NCBI GenBank assembly: GCA_019828545.1
Contig: JACVRA010000401.1
Location: forward strand, 1 to 64,000
Reading direction: 5' to 3'
Source of the DNA: Paracamarosporium sp. OC-R06-R3
Taxonomy: Eukaryota > Ascomycota > Dothideomycetes > Pleosporales > Didymosphaeriaceae
Length of the DNA stretch: 64,000 bases
A program made the position numbers and the translations under genes. Positions 23,120 to 33,836 of the stretch are shown here, piece by piece (positions within the stretch are counted from its first letter, which is position 1; every line of letters starts with the position of its first letter). The notes under the pieces are model-generated. The model made no database searches. It worked only from the letters and a program-made list of their open reading frames with translations, and was not told the origin of the DNA.

Positions 23120-23474
23120 GGTGTGTGGTGATGAACAACCTTGACGCGGGGAGGCGACGAGTTGATGAACTGATGGCAAGCAAAGTATGACGTGCATGTG
23201 AGTGGCAGCCGCGGCTTAGTCACAGCCCCAAGGAATGCGCGAGAACCCACTCTCCGCCGGACGAATCCATCCTGAACATCATGTTATCACCGTAATCGCC
23301 ATCTCATTGTTGCTACAGCATGTAGTGGGAGCATTGGGGCTATCGCAGTTGAGCCTCCGCCAATCATAGCCTTGCGGACTTCCGAGGAGGTGAACGCATC
23401 GTTGTGCATTCACCAGCACAGCGAGACCGCAGCCAACCCCCCCCCCCCCCCCCTGCCAACTGAAACCATTAAAC
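23120..23474. other. promoter interval with poly-C tract
   Basis: About 355 bp between two minus-strand genes, containing the promoter of the Bax-inhibitor-family gene and the 3' end of the reductase gene. It holds a 17-nt C homopolymer at 23437-23453. Confidence 0.55.
23437..23453. repeat. 17-nt poly-C (poly-G on minus strand) tract
   Basis: An uninterrupted run of 17 cytosines lies just downstream of the reductase stop codon (transcribed strand reading G). Such tracts are mutation-prone and sequencing-error-prone. Confidence 0.85.
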
Positions 23475-24524
23475 TCACGCGCTCGGGTAATAGCTTCGAA
23501 TGCACTCCCTCACGGATTGGTCGAACGGCACCCAAGCCGATTGTCCCAGCCTCTTCAAGTATCCTTCCGCCGTCTCCTTCGCAAGCACTTTCGTGATGTC
23601 CTCTCCCTTGTCTGCCAACCGAATCGTTGTCCTCTTTCCCATTTCTTTTTCGAGCACATCTGCAATCCCGATCCATGTATAGGGGCCTGCCCAGCCAAAT
23701 ATGCGCCGGTTTTCCACACCGTTGAGCACTGCTCCCGCCAGGTGAAGACGCGCCTGGTCACGCACGTCAACGTACCACTGGGGCTCGATGAAATCGAACA
23801 CCTCCTGGCCCTTGCCCTCGTGCAACGAGCGGATATAGCCAGCCGTCGAAGGGAACGGTTGCTCTGCAGGTGCAATGACCGGGCCCATGCAGGTTGCAGG
23901 AATCACTGTGTTGAGGACGAAGCTGCAGTCTGGATTTTGTTGCACATACTTCCAGCTCGCCTGCTCACCCGCAATCTTACTCTGAACGTATCTCATGAGT
24001 GCCAAGAGATTCATTGGTGTGTCCGGGTTGGAGAGCGCCTTTGCTATTGACTCGTCATATTGGTCTTCAGCAATATCTCCGGGAACATTTGGCACTGGAT
24101 ACTTCACAGCCCAGCTCGAACTCGTCAAAACGAATCTCGCAATATTCTCCCCGTTCTTGTTCGCCTCATGCACGGCCTTCAAAGCGTTCAAGTTGAGATT
24201 GACCGTGTTTTCAACCATATCCGGGTCAGACATATCTGTGAAACCTGGAGTGTGGATCATGGCCGATACGCCTTTCAACGCTGCGTCGTAGCATCCAGGC
24301 TGGCTGAGATCAGATACTTCTACAACCTCAAGCTTAGAGTTGGGATGACGCTTTTGGAAGTTTGGCTCTATCCAGGCGCTTCGTTCGAGAGAGCGGACTG
24401 TGGTGCGCACTGCGTAGCCGTATGCAAGGCACTGGTCGACGATGTGTGAACCGACGTACCCATTCCCTGCCGTCACAAGGATGAGTGAACCTGGTGGAAG
24501 GAGCGGGTTCTCGACTTGGGCCAT
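23475..24524 (-). CDS. NAD(P)-dependent epimerase/dehydratase, dihydroflavonol reductase-like
   Basis: A single exon of 349 residues. The Rossmann opening LILVTAGNGYVGSHIVDQ has Gly20, Gly22 and Gly25 (GxGxxG). The extended-SDR catalytic elements are Ser in LTSSSWAV (about 135-137) and Tyr179-x3-Lys183 (YVQSK). The later WYVDVRDQARLHLAG and FGWAGPYTW segments match fungal aldehyde/ketone reductases of the dihydroflavonol-4-reductase/GRE2 group. It most likely reduces a carbonyl with NADPH in the cytosol; the substrate is unknown. The start (MAQVENPLL) fits the family; upstream in-frame sequence is extra and not homologous-looking. No intron was found. Confidence 0.9.
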   Translation of the reverse strand: MAQVENPLLPPGSLILVTAGNGYVGSHIVDQCLAYGYAVRTTVRSLERSAWIEPNFQKRHPNSKLEVVEVSDLSQPGCYDAALKGVSAMIHTPGFTDMSDPDMVENTVNLNLNALKAVHEANKNGENIARFVLTSSSWAVKYPVPNVPGDIAEDQYDESIAKALSNPDTPMNLLALMRYVQSKIAGEQASWKYVQQNPDCSFVLNTVIPATCMGPVIAPAEQPFPSTAGYIRSLHEGKGQEVFDFIEPQWYVDVRDQARLHLAGAVLNGVENRRIFGWAGPYTWIGIADVLEKEMGKRTTIRLADKGEDITKVLAKETAEGYLKRLGQSAWVPFDQSVRECIRSYYPSA

Positions 24525-25997
24525 TTGCGCTATCAAAGCTAAGGAACGTAGGCCCCGATTTAGTCCGTGTAGAATCTTCGCGTCTTGCGATAACTCACAG
24601 TATAGAAAGCTCACGACGAGATATTGCAAGTCAACTGCCGCAACTGTAACAGCTTTGTGAGAGGCGATGTGTCGTCGAGGAGGGGCACACGGCAAGACTA
24701 CTAGCCGTTCTCACAACCCACCACTTATATATCTACCATGTCTTAAACCCTTTCGGAACACCAACAGCGCCTCCTCTCCCCACTATTCGTCTTATTTTGC
24801 TCGTCTCGCATCGTATCCAGACACGGTATCGTGCATACTTTGGTGCTGATTAGGTGGGTCAGGTCTACTGTACATAGTAGAGGATAGTTGCCCGCCTAAC
24901 AAGCATGCAGCCAGTTACGAGTGGACATGGAATGCATGGCACGCTACTCATAGATCTATGCTAAACTGCGCCATGATCCGTAAACACCGTGGGGCTAACA
25001 GTCAGCGCGCGGGGCGTTCGCGACTTTCCCGTGGAAGTCTATAATAAATAAAGTTGTACCGTACGACAACGGTGGTTGGTGTGAGTGGCGTTAGACGGCT
25101 CAAAGCTATACATACTTAGGGACAAGCAAGTGTGAGAACTTGGGCTTTAGTGGCTGCGATACCTAGGTCTCCGGCGCTTGCATTGATTTTACGAGGGTGT
25201 GTGCTGGTAGCCGTGTATCATAGGATTGCCCCGCCCCCACGCCCTAGAGGGACATTGTGGAGGTGGTACGTACCCACAGCTAGAAAATCGCCGTGTATCA
25301 CTGTGCTGACCACGATGTTTGTAGTAGTTCACTGAAATTGCAGACTGATATTTTCTGTGTGTGGTCTGTTCGATCAGCATAAACGGATCTCTCTACAGTC
25401 GAATGCACAACCACTTCAATTACAGATCAAGGTAATGTGGCCACTCACATGTAGTCAGGTTTGCCTTGAAATAATCACGGAGGAAACGCTGGAGATTTAT
25501 AGCGTATGTTCTTTAAGCAGTTTACGCCTAGACATATGAGAGCATGTCCTTTGAGACCGCTGCACGGCTCGACCTGGTGATGCTGGGTGACTGAAGGTTC
25601 CGAGTCACAGCAAACATCAGTGTTTGCTCCACGTGTATGCAACATTGGTTTGGATGTTCATCTGAGATAGAAACGAGATGAATGTGCGTGCGGGCGAGAG
25701 AAGCATGTGACCGCCTCAAGTAGAGAGTGGCATTACGTCACTCGGGTCGCTATTGGCTCGGTAGCAACAGTTGTCATGAGCCCCTCGCTCCGCAACACCA
25801 CCTGGCATTCGCAGATCTCGCCGGAGCCGCGCTCTACAGGAATTCATCTAGACCATCGGAACTGGCAGCCTCGTCGGAATGAAGTCGAGATGAAATAGCG
25901 CGGTACAGAACCCCCTCCGCTCGTGTTTAGGTGTAGGCCTTTGTCGAAATTCGCATCGACCCCGCATTTGGAAAAATTGCAGCGAAATCGCGTCAAA
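24525..25997. other. intergenic between divergent genes, no gene seen
   Basis: About 1.5 kb separating the reductase (minus) from an F-box gene (plus). Only short frames without motifs are present. The ends should contain the two promoters. Confidence 0.5.
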
Positions 25998-27503
25998 ATG
26001 AGCTTCCTAAGCCTCCCACCGGAAATCATCGATGTCATCCTTGATCTTAGCCTACCTTCCAGTATCGAGGGACTCAGTCTGGTCTCCAAAGCAATATATG
26101 GACGCGCAAGACCGCAAATTGACCGACACAACGCGCTGAAGCGACAATGGCGGCGCGCCAACAATTACCGGACCGGCAGGTTAGATGATACGCTGGGAAT
26201 CTTGAATGCGATTGCGCGGGATCCACTGGTAGCAGAGTACATTGAGGCTCTGGATCTTTGGGATGAGAGGGGCCTCGAGGAGGAAGCTGCGGAACTGTTG
26301 GACTTCCGCAGTGACCCTGATGCCATGGAGAGATTGAAGCAATTCGTCGCTTCTTCGCCATTCATCAGGGGGGATGATGTGGATGCTGAGGCGTGGTGGG
26401 ACAGAATGATGCAGGAGGAGGCATCACGTATCGACCAAGATAACACGGAAGTGTCGTGCACAGCTATTACCCTTCTCAGCATGCTACCTAACCTAAAGAC
26501 TATCCGTCTCGATCCTGGATGGCAAAATTTCGAACCCGATATGACTGACTATTCTGTGCTATCCACCAGGCTCACTGCTATTGTCAACAGGGCTAATCAG
26601 GTGGGAGGTGCCGGCCAGCGGCCCTTGGGCAAAGTCAAGACTATTCTACCTTTTATGAGCCCAGGTTACGAGGAGAAGGCACCCTTGCAGAGTGTACAAC
26701 CGTTCCTCGAGCTGGATTCCCTTTCGGAACTCTACCTTGTCAGTGCCGTCGCGGTCGATGACGGATACACTGGTCATCCATTCGTTTGGCGCACGCCTAC
26801 TCTTGCGCCTAACTTAACTCGTATCGAACTAGCGTCTTGCTGTATGGATGGTGACGGGATTAGTGAATTACTCCGCCATACACCATCTCTTGCAGTCTTG
26901 AAATACTCACACGAAACGAAATGGCACGGCTGTGAGCACGACTGGAACGCTGGACTGTTCGTCGAAGCAGTCTCCCGTCATTGCGGCAGAACCATCACTG
27001 AGCTAGCCATCACAATCGACGAGCTCTACGGCAACATCATTAATGGCGTCTCCTCCCTCCTCTCGTTTCCCCGTCTTGAATACCTGGAGGTAGACGTGCA
27101 AGTCTTTCGCGGTCCACCGGTTGAATCCGGCCAAAGATTGGGAAATCAGTCCTTTATACCTGACGGCGTAGTACCATGGTGCGAAAATGACATTCCGTGC
27201 ATCGGGAGTATGCTACCAGACAATGTGGTCGAGGTGCATATCAACACAGATTTTCCCAGTCCTGATGAGGATGCACTGAACAGCCTGCTGAAGAATTTGA
27301 GGTCCCAGCGACTGGAGAGACTTCACAAACTAGAAAGATGCATAATACGGCAGTATACTGCGGAGAGTGCGAGGATATTTGCCGAGAGGGCAGGCGCTAC
27401 GTTGGAAACGTTTGATTTCGAAGTGGATAATCCAAGGCTACGGAGCATGATGCCTTTGTGGAAGCGAGAGTTTCACGAACGCGTCAGCAGACTATGGTCA
27501 TGA
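25998..27503 (+). CDS. F-box protein with leucine-rich C-terminal region
   Basis: A single exon of 501 residues. The N-terminus MSFLSLPPEIIDVILDLSLP followed by GLSLVSKAIYGRARPQID is a fungal F-box (residues 1 to about 45). The remaining 450 residues have scattered leucine-rich-like strands (LDSLSELYLVSAVAV, LTRIELASCCMDGDGISELL, FPRLEYLEVDVQVF) typical of fungal F-box/LRR-like proteins without a strict repeat. It probably serves as a substrate receptor for an SCF ubiquitin ligase; the target is unknown. ATG 25998 directly precedes the F-box; earlier in-frame codons have no ATG. This is the second F-box gene in the window but it is not closely related to the ankyrin one. Confidence 0.8.
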   Translation: MSFLSLPPEIIDVILDLSLPSSIEGLSLVSKAIYGRARPQIDRHNALKRQWRRANNYRTGRLDDTLGILNAIARDPLVAEYIEALDLWDERGLEEEAAELLDFRSDPDAMERLKQFVASSPFIRGDDVDAEAWWDRMMQEEASRIDQDNTEVSCTAITLLSMLPNLKTIRLDPGWQNFEPDMTDYSVLSTRLTAIVNRANQVGGAGQRPLGKVKTILPFMSPGYEEKAPLQSVQPFLELDSLSELYLVSAVAVDDGYTGHPFVWRTPTLAPNLTRIELASCCMDGDGISELLRHTPSLAVLKYSHETKWHGCEHDWNAGLFVEAVSRHCGRTITELAITIDELYGNIINGVSSLLSFPRLEYLEVDVQVFRGPPVESGQRLGNQSFIPDGVVPWCENDIPCIGSMLPDNVVEVHINTDFPSPDEDALNSLLKNLRSQRLERLHKLERCIIRQYTAESARIFAERAGATLETFDFEVDNPRLRSMMPLWKREFHERVSRLWS

Positions 27504-29463
27504 ATGATAGAGGCGAAGCGTGGCGATGCTGAGACCTTGGAAGCGAGTAACCTGTTAAGTCTTGTTAGTGTAATTATTATTACCCCATCTTCTCTCTAGA
27601 TATTATCACGAACCCAATAATACACAAAGAGTTTGTTCGCTTTACTCGCCTTATCATATTTGCTGTAATCTTTAGATAACTGTACTGTCTATACTTTGTG
27701 CTAGCTTAGTTAGTTCTATTGATATTTAGTAGTTCTAGAATCAAGTAAAGGACGTTCTGCGGAACTACTTAGGGACGTCCCGGGCCTGTTCCACCACGGT
27801 TCTATCAGAATCTCTCACTTCGAGCTCGTTTTTTACTGTACAATATGAGGACCGCCGTCCTCTCTTACCTGTAGACGGACAGCTGATTAGATATATGTAT
27901 AGGCAAGCCCCGCTCCATCTTTCGATCAACACCACCAACACTAATCCCAAACATAACCAGCACTTTCTCCTCCGTTTGGGGATGGTGCCACTAGCAGGCC
28001 GCGAAGCTCCTCGGAGGTAACGTCAACACCCTCTCTAACCCCAACGCCCCCACCACCTCCTCGAGAAGCCAGACGAATACCCTCTTCCAATCACCCAACT
28101 AGGTCCTCAAGGTTTCGTGATGATTGGATGCCCCCGCCTCCGTAATCAATTCAATAACTAACGTCGAAACCAATGGGACCATATTCAAGACAAACCTAAT
28201 AGACAAAATATTTATTCGCTTTACCAACCTTATAAAAGGGTCACTCTGTACTTTCTTTACTCTCGTAATTATAGTATTCTGCTGAAGGCGCGCAGAATCG
28301 ATATTAGACGTAGTGTAAGACGGTGTAAATACTTTTCAAGTCAGCCTTGTTTATGTTGCTGACGAAATTATGTTTGAGTGGCGTTGCTCCACAGCGGATG
28401 TGATGCTACCTGTGACATGTCACACTGGAAGTACCAGATGCATGGTGTCCCCGTTGGTTGTCTTCAAGATCTATTGTCTAGACAATATAATGCGTCGTCT
28501 ATATACAAATGGGCACGTTGAGGGCCATATGATTCTTCTGTGGTAACGATATATAGCAACTACAAAATTGCAATCACGGGAAGCTATCCTGGCCCCTATG
28601 AAGTAAGTCCTGCTATATCTTCCAACTCGAAGTGAAACTAGATCTAGATCCGCTAAGAGCAAAATATCGAAATCAATATCCACTGGAATAGTATAGGCTT
28701 TGCATCTCATCATCTAGAACTCGCCACCTCTGGGAACAATGGATGCAAGAACAAGTAGCAAATTGGTCCTGGCAAGGTTTCTCGAGTGGTTTCTGCTACT
28801 GGAACAGAAACCATTCGAATAACCATACAGCCCTCCTGTCCGACTATGCAGAAATAGAAACCCATAGATAACTCCATCAATAGATGAACTTCAAACGATT
28901 CGAAAAAAAAGGGGGCTATTGAGATGGTAATGATCGACATTTAGCGGAAGGTGTATATGATGACAATTCGTTTCATGCGTATGCAGGATGCGGAGATATG
29001 GCTCATATCAGCGGGCCCTATTAGCACTACATCTATGCACCCGAGCCTTCTTCGGGGGCGTGATGGCATTGGGTAGTGGTCGCTTGAAGCAACTGCATTT
29101 TAGTACGGGGACATCCCGCCGAAAACTGTACTCTGCCTCGCTATCAACCAAGTCGTTATTCAGGTTGCGCCAGTACATATGCACGTTGTGAGTGCAAACT
29201 GATTTGGTGACTGATGAGCGGATCTTCACATCGGGGTAATAGGTCTGAAGTTACGCTAAGAAGGCGGCAGGGTTCAGCAGCTGGCGACAAATGACGTCGG
29301 CGATGAAGATATGTTGATTTTACTCGATATCTTTCAAGTTCGCATAAAGGTGACGGCTTTTAGAAAAGTCAGTAGGACATTGAGTCAGGTTATACGTTCA
29401 CATGACGAGTGTTAACAACACCGCAAGTGTACTCACCATTAAGTCTATAGTGAATGTCGTGTC
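27504..29463. other. gene-poor region with degenerate repeats and coding relics
   Basis: About 2 kb with no intact gene. A minus-strand frame around 28145-27950 looks formerly coding (Glu/Leu-rich, with EGIRLAS, TSEELRGLLVAPSPNGG) but is cut by TGA and TAG stops. A degenerate direct repeat pair (27624-27657 and 28203-28236) is also present. The region from here to 31.3 kb reads as decayed sequence. Confidence 0.4.
27624..28236. repeat. degenerate direct repeat pair
   Basis: The segments at 27624-27657 and 28203-28236 share ACAAA..TTT.TTCGCTTTAC..CCTTAT with about three quarters of positions alike. They lie 579 bp apart and differ mostly by transitions, as expected for old repeats. No transposon ends or coding capacity can be assigned. 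Confidence 0.35.
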
Positions 29464-29895
29464 TTAGAGTGCATAGTAGAGATTTTGTGATCGCTTTGTA
29501 TAAGAAACTCGGAGTGCGCTACCAATGGCTTGTTTGTTGGGGAATGCATGACCTGGGCCGTAAACAGGCTGAACAACAGGGCTGTTTAGTGCTCGTAGAA
29601 AACCTGCTTTGCGCGGATTTGTAGCTTTTTCTCCGATACGGGGCATTTGGGGAATGTAGAGCACTTTGTTTTCATCTTCAAAGCGTCTTGCTGGTAGTTA
29701 TTGATAGTTCTATTGTAATCGAAGGATAGTCTTACGGTAAAGCCCTGCGCGTACTAATTGGGCGGCACAATCCTCCTCTGGCTCGTCGTGGAGAATACCT
29801 TCTGGGCAGGCCTCAGGATAGCGAGCGGTTAATCCCCAGTCCGTATTTGCGGTCTTCACGACATCGAAGCTCAATTCTCTAGTCACATATTTCAT
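29464..29895 (-). pseudogene. small spliced coding relic of unknown function
   Basis: Exons 29736-29895 and 29464-29690 with a 45-bp phase-1 intron (GTAAGA..CAG) give an open 128-residue protein starting MKYVTRELSFDVVKTANTDW. It resembles no family I know. Upstream, the same frame continues (MRKRFGNELLGKKS) but is separated from MKYV by one TAG codon that would be CAG before a C-to-T change. Farther up lies another start at 30142 with a GTAAGA donor at 30030 and a TATA box 85 bp earlier. I therefore think the original gene spanned 29464-30142 and is broken. The alternative is a short intact gene starting at 29895. Confidence 0.35.
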
Positions 29896-30030
29896 GTACT
29901 ATGACTTCTTGCCGAGCAGTTCGTTACCGAAACGTTTGCGCATATCTCTGGAGCCTCAGTAACTATGCCGGAGTTTTTTAGTCTGTGATTTTACGCTAGG
30001 CGCTTTCATCATCCAATGGTTAGTTCTTAC

Positions 30031-30142
30031 TGCCGGCTCGAAGAGGGCCTGCTTCATCGTGTGACACCGGGCAATCGGACATACCCCAGTCAATAGGTCG
30101 CCTGACCACCAAAAGGACGGGTTGAATCGGAACGTAATCCAT
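30031..30142 (-). pseudogene. putative first exon of the broken gene at 29.5-30.1 kb
   Basis: An open 112-nt frame (MDYVPIQPVLLVVRRPIDWG..) ends in a GTAAGA donor and is preceded by a CT-rich leader and a TATA box. If spliced to an acceptor near 29960 it enters the frame of the downstream relic, which then meets the TAG before MKYV. This is weak evidence, based on signals rather than homology. Confidence 0.25.
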
Positions 30143-31376
30143 GATCGATCTTGTCAGTGAAAAGACAGACGAGTGGGGAGGATGGAGAAGAGTAGACTGA
30201 AACGAAGTAGCTATAGGGGGATATGCTATATATTATGAGACCCCCAATTACTTCTCATTTCTCTCAGTAGATATCTCTTACTACGGTTTTCTTTTACTTT
30301 ATAGATCAACGTCTAGGAACGTTGCACAAGGGAAATACTAAAACTGTGGTGAAATAGTGTTAACGCACTGAACGAGTGCAAGGTCAGAACTTGTGGGGTT
30401 TTACCAAATAAAGCCCTTATCGAGCATGAGCGGGGCCTATGGTGAGATGCACATGTAGCCTTATCGCAAAGAGGGGATATACCGCTCTGGCATGGGTGTG
30501 CAGGAGTGGGTGACATAAGACAGATCCTGCAAAAAGCATCGAACCGTCATCGAGGAACTGCGTAGTCAGTTACCGGAGTAACGTATTCGGATGTTGAACC
30601 TATGAGTACAGCTTTACGAAAAAATGGGTTGAAGAAACTCTAGCGCAGAAGTGTCACAGTATTTGGTAAATGAGCCTGCATTTATGAAGGAACTTGTTTT
30701 TTGTTCACTATTTAGTCACAGCGTTGAGGCCACTCAGGCTGAATGGTCAATCAAAACGAGTTCTTTCGTAAACTCGTCCAAGGTTGAGATACTTTCACCT
30801 CCGAAGGCATATGAAGTATGGTATTAGAACGAAGATTGTTATCTAACCGAGCGTGTTGATGCTTTTACCTCCGAAAGGACCACGTGGAACTCGTACACAA
30901 ATTGTGGGCGGGATTGAAGTGCTCGTATATGTTTATGTGATCGCACCGGCGCGTATTCATTGCTGAATAAACATTGCGCGTAAACTACACCACAGTAGGT
31001 TAGTCTTCGCCCCAGCTACTTTCCTCCTCCACTTCTCACTCTACATCTACCTCCATACGAGGAACGTCTTTTGTGGAAGGATTCCACTCTTTGTAGACGT
31101 CGGTGCACTGGAGATGTTTTGACCCCGAATCTCAGCCCGACCCGAGAAAGAAGGCAAAACAACCTCCCGCTGGTGTCACGCTAGCCTAGTTTCGGCCGTA
31201 TACCACTTTGAGGCGCCATGGGCACCGTAGCTTCAACCTTAGCTGTGAGGGGGCCGTGACGCATGTAGATGTATTTAAGAATGTTGATTGCTCGTGAATT
31301 GTTGGTTCTGGTATAGATTATCTCACCTCGTCAGGACCTAATTCAAAACGAACTCACCAGCTCGAAATCAGTCAAC
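30143..31376. other. gene-poor region, no gene seen
   Basis: About 1.2 kb without supported coding sequence. The right end (31250-31376) should contain the promoter of the DUF1772 gene; a GTATTTAAG element occurs near 31270. Confidence 0.45.
30227..30233 (-). promoter_or_regulatory. TATA box upstream of the 30.1-kb start
   Basis: ATATATA on the minus strand, 85 bp before the ATG at 30142, followed by a pyrimidine-rich leader. It supports the view that a promoter once served the decayed gene. Confidence 0.35.
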
Positions 31377-31927
31377 ATGTCCTTGCTCACCCCCGCACTT
31401 CAAACGTACAGCATCCTTGCAGCAGCCCTCGCAGCAGGTAAGCTCACATCCGTCCTTCTGCTTTTCATCTCAAGCTCATTTAGACGATAGGTGCTAATCT
31501 TACCACTTCGATCATCACCTTTCCGGCGCTTCTCCATGCCACCGGCCCTATTCTCACGAAGCAATGGCTTATCCTCTATGAATCCGGCATCATTCCCGTT
31601 ACGGGATGCGCCCTGAGCTCGTCCATCGGTTTCGCGACGCTGGCGTATCGTGCCTCGTTCAACCCAACTCTTAGCGCGACGGGCGTCGCGTCGCATGCGA
31701 AGACGAATTTATACGCGGCAGCCGCGGTCGGCTTGTTCGGACTCGCGCCATATACGCGCCTGCTCATGTGGGGAACGATTACGGAGCTGTCGAAGAGGGG
31801 GCAGAGTGGGAAGGGAGAGGAGAAGGAATCGAGAGAATTGGTGGAGAGGTGGGGAACCATGAACTTTTGGCGGGGTGTGATGCTTTTGGGGAGCGCTGGG
31901 GTGGGCGTCTGGGCATCTCTGTTGTGA
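31377..31927 (+). CDS. DUF1772 (anthrone oxygenase-like) integral membrane protein
   Basis: Two exons (31377-31437 and 31491-31927) with a 53-bp phase-1 intron give 165 residues. Four hydrophobic helices can be seen: LQTYSILAAALAAGANLTTS, GIIPVTGCALSSSIGFATLA, TNLYAAAAVGLFGLAPYTRL and FWRGVMLLGSAGVGVWASLL. The pattern, with a polar Lys/Glu-rich loop and the ending W-x2-MNFWRG, is that of fungal DUF1772 proteins. Some relatives oxidise anthrones to anthraquinones next to polyketide synthases; there is no PKS here, so this reaction is not implied. Reading through the intron would stop the protein early, and the splice restores a continuous first helix. Confidence 0.85.
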
Positions 31928-32691
31928 TGTCCGGCGTTACATTCTGGGATAGATGATGCGATTAGTGACTTGGCTTCTGGGCAAGATGTTGGGGTGTTCG
32001 TCCGAAGAGGTTCGCTGGATGGAGCGCACCGGCAATATCATTGCAGCTGGTTCATAATTCAAGTGGTTGACATGCGCTGATTATCTGCAAGATGTGTGTG
32101 CCCTGATATACGAAGGAGCTCGCTTTTATATCTGATCATCAGCTATCGCAGGGCTGCCGTTTGTGCTCATTGTTCCGTCGTTGAAGATCTAATGGAGCGC
32201 GCGCGCAAATAGCAAGAAAGAAGATGTTTTCGCATGCTTGGGACGACCAGCGAAGCCATTGAGGAGTGGCAGCATCGTTATCAAGCACCATCACCGCCTC
32301 CTGAGAAAGTGCGGCGAATTTCCGCTCCACTTAATCATATGCCTGGGCTCTTTGTTAAGCATCGGCAAATCTCGCATCCGCTCCGAATTCGAAGATACGG
32401 GGCGCTACCCGAGCAACCATGCCGAAACCGACACCAGCGCCTCGCGTGAGCGCCACCATTGTCGTTTGATCCTCATCACAATTGGGCAAAGGGAGAGGAT
32501 GCTGATGGAGAGCACTCCTTTCAAAGTCCGGTAGCGTTTCAGTTGATTGTGTCATGCTTGCAAACGCCAGGACGCTCGGTGCTGGCATAATTATGGGGGT
32601 GCTGTTTGCCGTTTTTCTCCAGCACTTGCCGAGCGACGACTTTTCTCTAAACGGGAGCTGGGGATCCACGACGCACGTTTTTCTCGACACC
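31928..32691. other. intergenic, no gene seen
   Basis: About 760 bp between two plus-strand genes. The right part is open in frame with the nitroreductase (an ATG at 32554 exists) and could be 5' leader or extra N-terminus. Nothing else is recognised. Confidence 0.45.
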
Positions 32692-33836
32692 ATGGCGCTA
32701 TCGCTGAGCAAGCCCTTACAAATGGCCCAGCAGGCCTGGAGACGCGCTGCATACAAAAGCTGCCGAGTTGCGCCGTCTCTTGTATCCTGCACACCAGTTT
32801 CCTCAAGACTTTCGACAGCCACATTCCAATCAACCTCACACCATTCTTTTTCCACCACCTCAACAATGGCTTCTTCCAAGACCTTCCTCGACGCCGTCAA
32901 GGACCGCCGCACCATCTACCAGCTCAACAAGCAGGCGCCCAAGTCCGACAAGGAGATTGTTGACCTTGTCAACCAGCTCGTCCTCCACGTTCCCTCGTCG
33001 TTCAACTCGCAATCAGCGCGCCTCGTCGTTCTTCTCAACGAGGAGCACGAGAAGTTCTGGGAAATCACCAAGGATGTGCTGAAGCCTCAGGTTCCTGAGG
33101 ACCAGTTCAAGTCTGGCACTGAGCCCAAGCTCAATGGCTTCAAGGCCGCATACGGAACCGTAAGTGTCACCAATTCCTCTCGCCCACGTCTCCCTTTGGC
33201 ATCAAGGATGGAAGCATCGAGAACCATGGTGTTTTGGCGGTCCACATGGCATTCTCGCCGTCTTGCCCCTGTCCCACTAGCTCATGCAGGCCCCACCATC
33301 GTCATATCGCACATGCTCTGCCACCCCACCATGCCTCCCACCGCCTCGTATCACACCATCACTAACCCCTCAAATAGATCCTTTTCTTCGAAGACCCTGA
33401 GCCCGTCGAGAACTTGCGCAAGGCTTTCCCCATCTACGCGCACCACTTCGGCGACTGGTCCGAGCACACCTCTGCCATGCAGTAAGTAATGCCAGGGTAC
33501 AATGTGGGTGCTCTTGCTGGCGGCTGTCTGAAACTTTCAGACATTGACAGCTGGCTAAGACACTTACTTCTACCTATTTCTTTGATTTTTGAACATCATA
33601 CTGACTTTGTATCCAGCCAATACGCTGCATGGGTCGCCCTCGAAGCTGAAGGTTTCGGTGCTAACCTGCAGCACTACAACCCCATCGTAGACCAGAAGGT
33701 TCAGACAGAGTACAACATTCCTCAGGACTGGAAGTTGAGGGCTCAGCTTGTCTTCGGTGGACGTGCGGGCGAGCCTGGAGAGAAGCAGTTCAAGGACCTT
33801 AAGGAGAGGGTTTTCGTACACGGTGCGAAGAACTAA
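32692..33836 (+). CDS. nitroreductase family protein (Frm2/Hbn1-type), probable mitochondrial presequence
   Basis: Three exons (32692-33159, 33378-33481, 33617-33836); introns of 218 and 135 bp are long for this window. The core from the inner Met at 32866 has 205 residues, the usual family size. It reads MASSKTFLDAVKDRRTIYQL, then VPSSFNSQSARLVVLL, FFEDPEPVENL, HHFGDWSEHTSAMHQYAAW and EAEGFGANLQHYNP, characteristic of fungal Frm2/Hbn1 flavin oxidoreductases. Those proteins affect lipid and oxidative-stress responses and reduce nitroaromatics. In the same frame, 58 upstream codons from ATG 32692 (MALSLSKPLQMAQQAWRRAA..FSTTSTMASS) are Arg/Ser/Thr-rich and nearly acid-free, like a mitochondrial presequence. 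Both starts may be used, giving two locations. The 263-residue form is given here. Confidence 0.85.

Noticed and set aside
16160..24524. A secondary-metabolite cluster made of P450, rhodopsin-type protein and reductase
   Set aside because: There is no PKS, NRPS, terpene synthase or dedicated regulator; a mitochondrial housekeeping gene lies between and gene spacing is wide.
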